From positions 62,001 to 126,000 of the forward strand of contig NZ_FXZH01000002.1 of the NCBI RefSeq assembly GCF_900169365.1: a DNA stretch of 64,000 bases, in the 5' to 3' direction. Positions 62,540-64,000 of this stretch are shown here, in pieces. Source of the DNA: Brevibacterium sp. 239c. GTDB taxonomy: Bacteria > Actinomycetota > Actinomycetes > Actinomycetales > Brevibacteriaceae. Made by a program: the position numbers and the translations under genes. Every line of letters starts with the position of its first letter. The stretch's first letter is position 1. The notes below the pieces were generated by a model, which saw only the letters and a list, made by a program, of their open reading frames with translations, was not told where the DNA came from and did not search any database.

Positions 62540-64000
62540 ATGAAACCTATAATTGAAAATTTTGGCCAGATCCACGACATTGCCGTTGTGGATTCCACTC
62601 CGATCAGTGCAGACCGGATGACCACCGTTTCCCAATCCGTTGACGTATCAGCAGGCGGAGACGTCATAGCAAACACGGGCATCACAGCAGACACAGGCAT
62701 TACAGCAGGTACAGACGTCACAGCGGCAGGCGTCGACCAGGCGATCGAGTCGTTCTTCGGTCCGATCGCTCAGACCTTCAGCGAGATCGTCTTCTTCGAA
62801 CTCAACATCGGCGGACTGGGCATCCCGCTCATCGTCGTCTGGCTCATGGCAGCAGCCGTCTTCCTCACCATCTATCTGAGATTCCAGCCGGTCACAGGAC
62901 TGAAGTACTCAGTCGGAATCATCCGCGGACGCTTCACCCGCAAGACCGACCCCGGGCAGGTCTCGAGCTTCCAAGCGCTCGCCACCGAACTCTCCGGCAC
63001 GGTGGGCCTGGGTAATATCGCCGGTGTCGCGGTCGCCATCACGATCGGCGGGCCCGGTGCTGCCCTGTGGATCATCATGTTCGGCTTCTTTGCCATGACG
63101 GTGAAGATGGCCGAGGCTACTTTGGGCGTGAAGTATCGCAAGGTCCATGCTGATGGGACAGTCTCCGGCGGGCCCATGTATTACCTGCGTGACGGGCTGG
63201 CTGAAATCGGGCGCCCGAAGTTGGGTAAGTTCCTCGCAGTCTTCTACGCAGTCACCACAGTCATCGGCGTGATCGGTGCAGGCAATCTGTTCCAGGCCAA
63301 TCAGGCGGCCTCGATCCTCGTCAAGGCCTCCGGTGGTGAGGGCAGCTTCCTCGATGGGAAATCCTGGCTCATCGGTGTTGTGTTCGCAGCGCTGACCGCG
63401 TTGGTTATCCTCGGCGGAATCAAGAAGATCGGGCAATGGACGTCGAAGCTGACTCCGCTGATGGCGATCCTCTACTTCTTCAGCGTCATCGTCATCCTCG
63501 CCGTGAACGTCGGAGAGATTCCGCACGCCTTTGCCCTCATGTTCACCGGCGCCTTCAGCCCCGACGGGGTGACCGGCGGAATCATCGGCGTTGCGATCGT
63601 CGGGATTCAGCGTGCCCTGTTCTCCAATGCCGCAGGCGTCGGCTCGGCCGGTATGGCCCATGCCGCGTCGAAGACGACGAAGCCAGCGACCGAGGGGTTC
63701 GTAGCGATGTGGGAACCTCTCATCGACTCCGTCATCATCTGCACCCTGACCTCACTGGCAATCATTACCACAGGCCTTTACGGATCGACGACCGAAGACG
63801 GAATCGGTTTGACGTCGGAGGCCTTCGCGACCGTCGCCGGTTGGTTCCCGCTTCTGCTGACGGTCTGCGTCGTCCTCTTCGCATTCTCGACGATCCTCGC
63901 CTACGGCTACTACGGTCAGCAGGCCCTGGGATACCTGACCGGCAACTCGAAGAAGGCAGACAAGGCCTATCAGATCTTCTGGATCCTGGCCGTCATCATC
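62540..64000 (+). CDS. Alanine/glycine:cation symporter (AGCS family), 3' end outside window
   Basis: The frame is open to the right edge (487 codons visible). The AGCS body begins near residue 95: FQPVTGLKYSVGIIRGRF, then ALATELSGTVGLGNIAGVAVAITIGGPGA, and SGGPMYYLRDGL. It imports Ala or Gly with Na+ or H+. The first 60-70 residues are an unusual Thr/Ala/Gly/Asp-rich stretch with near repeats of ITADTGITAGTD before the first helix. Start is ATG 62540 or GTG 62534. TAGGTT at about 62473 might be a -10. Confidence 0.93.
   Translation, partial: MKPIIENFGQIHDIAVVDSTPISADRMTTVSQSVDVSAGGDVIANTGITADTGITAGTDVTAAGVDQAIESFFGPIAQTFSEIVFFELNIGGLGIPLIVVWLMAAAVFLTIYLRFQPVTGLKYSVGIIRGRFTRKTDPGQVSSFQALATELSGTVGLGNIAGVAVAITIGGPGAALWIIMFGFFAMTVKMAEATLGVKYRKVHADGTVSGGPMYYLRDGLAEIGRPKLGKFLAVFYAVTTVIGVIGAGNLFQANQAASILVKASGGEGSFLDGKSWLIGVVFAALTALVILGGIKKIGQWTSKLTPLMAILYFFSVIVILAVNVGEIPHAFALMFTGAFSPDGVTGGIIGVAIVGIQRALFSNAAGVGSAGMAHAASKTTKPATEGFVAMWEPLIDSVIICTLTSLAIITTGLYGSTTEDGIGLTSEAFATVAGWFPLLLTVCVVLFAFSTILAYGYYGQQALGYLTGNSKKADKAYQIFWILAVII

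Overview
The window is GC-rich chromosomal DNA from an actinobacterium. Gene order from ppiA through rhomboid, crgA, sortase, trpG, pknB, pknA, pbpA, rodA, pstP, fhaB, fhaA and tRNA-Leu follows the origin-proximal cell-division/cell-wall block known from Mycobacterium and other Actinobacteria. Other traits (DUF222/HNH '13E12'-type protein, complete lower mevalonate pathway, no mycolic-acid genes, abundant GTG/TTG starts) suggest a Micrococcales lineage, possibly Brevibacterium. That genus call is an inference from gene content, not a database match.

Layout. 1-9.7 kb: a truncated membrane protein, a tricorn-type S41 protease (minus), argS plus an MFS exporter overlapping it, a Lys/Ala-rich membrane-anchored repeat protein (minus), a cyclophilin and a rhomboid protease. 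9.7-10.05 kb: a non-coding stretch with five DnaA-box-like 9-mers and the crgA terminator. 10.05-13.9 kb: crgA with a very long disordered N-terminus, class E sortase, an unannotated 57-residue membrane protein, trpG/pabA and a GyrI-like protein. 13.9-23.6 kb: one tightly overlapping minus-strand operon fhaA-fhaB-pstP-rodA-pbpA-pknA-pknB that joins phosphoserine/threonine signalling to peptidoglycan synthesis. 24.0 kb: tRNA-Leu(CAG). 24.2-28.4 kb: minus-strand mevalonate kinase, diphosphomevalonate decarboxylase, phosphomevalonate kinase and type 2 IPP isomerase, which turn mevalonate into IPP/DMAPP; HMG-CoA synthase and reductase are not in the window.

28.6-37.2 kb is accessory: a CmtR-like metal sensor with a CDF transporter, a DGPF/YciI protein beside a frameshifted ECF sigma relic, a PolA-like polymerase, a zinc alcohol dehydrogenase, VanZ, a divergent MarR/VOC pair with a clear operator, a methyltransferase-like membrane protein and a PhzF protein. 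37.3-51.3 kb is a large carbohydrate locus: ROK repressor, Gfo/Idh/MocA dehydrogenase, a complete ribose-type (CUT2) ABC importer, two xylose-isomerase-like TIM-barrel proteins, then a second importer of the CUT1 type with a divergently transcribed ATPase. It has import, redox and epimerase functions but no kinase or aldolase, so a keto-sugar or polyol substrate is plausible.

51.4-64 kb: LysE exporter preceded by four tandem 23-24 bp repeats, M50 peptidase-like membrane protein, HAD phosphatase, DUF222/HNH protein, a divergent purine module (xanthine/uracil permease; small Cys-rich ORF plus 8-oxoguanine-deaminase-like amidohydrolase), small membrane proteins, a MerR/GyrI regulator, a class I glutamine amidotransferase and an alanine/glycine:cation symporter cut by the right edge. 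Many genes have a -10-like hexamer 6-7 nt before the start codon and no Shine-Dalgarno sequence, indicating frequent leaderless transcription.
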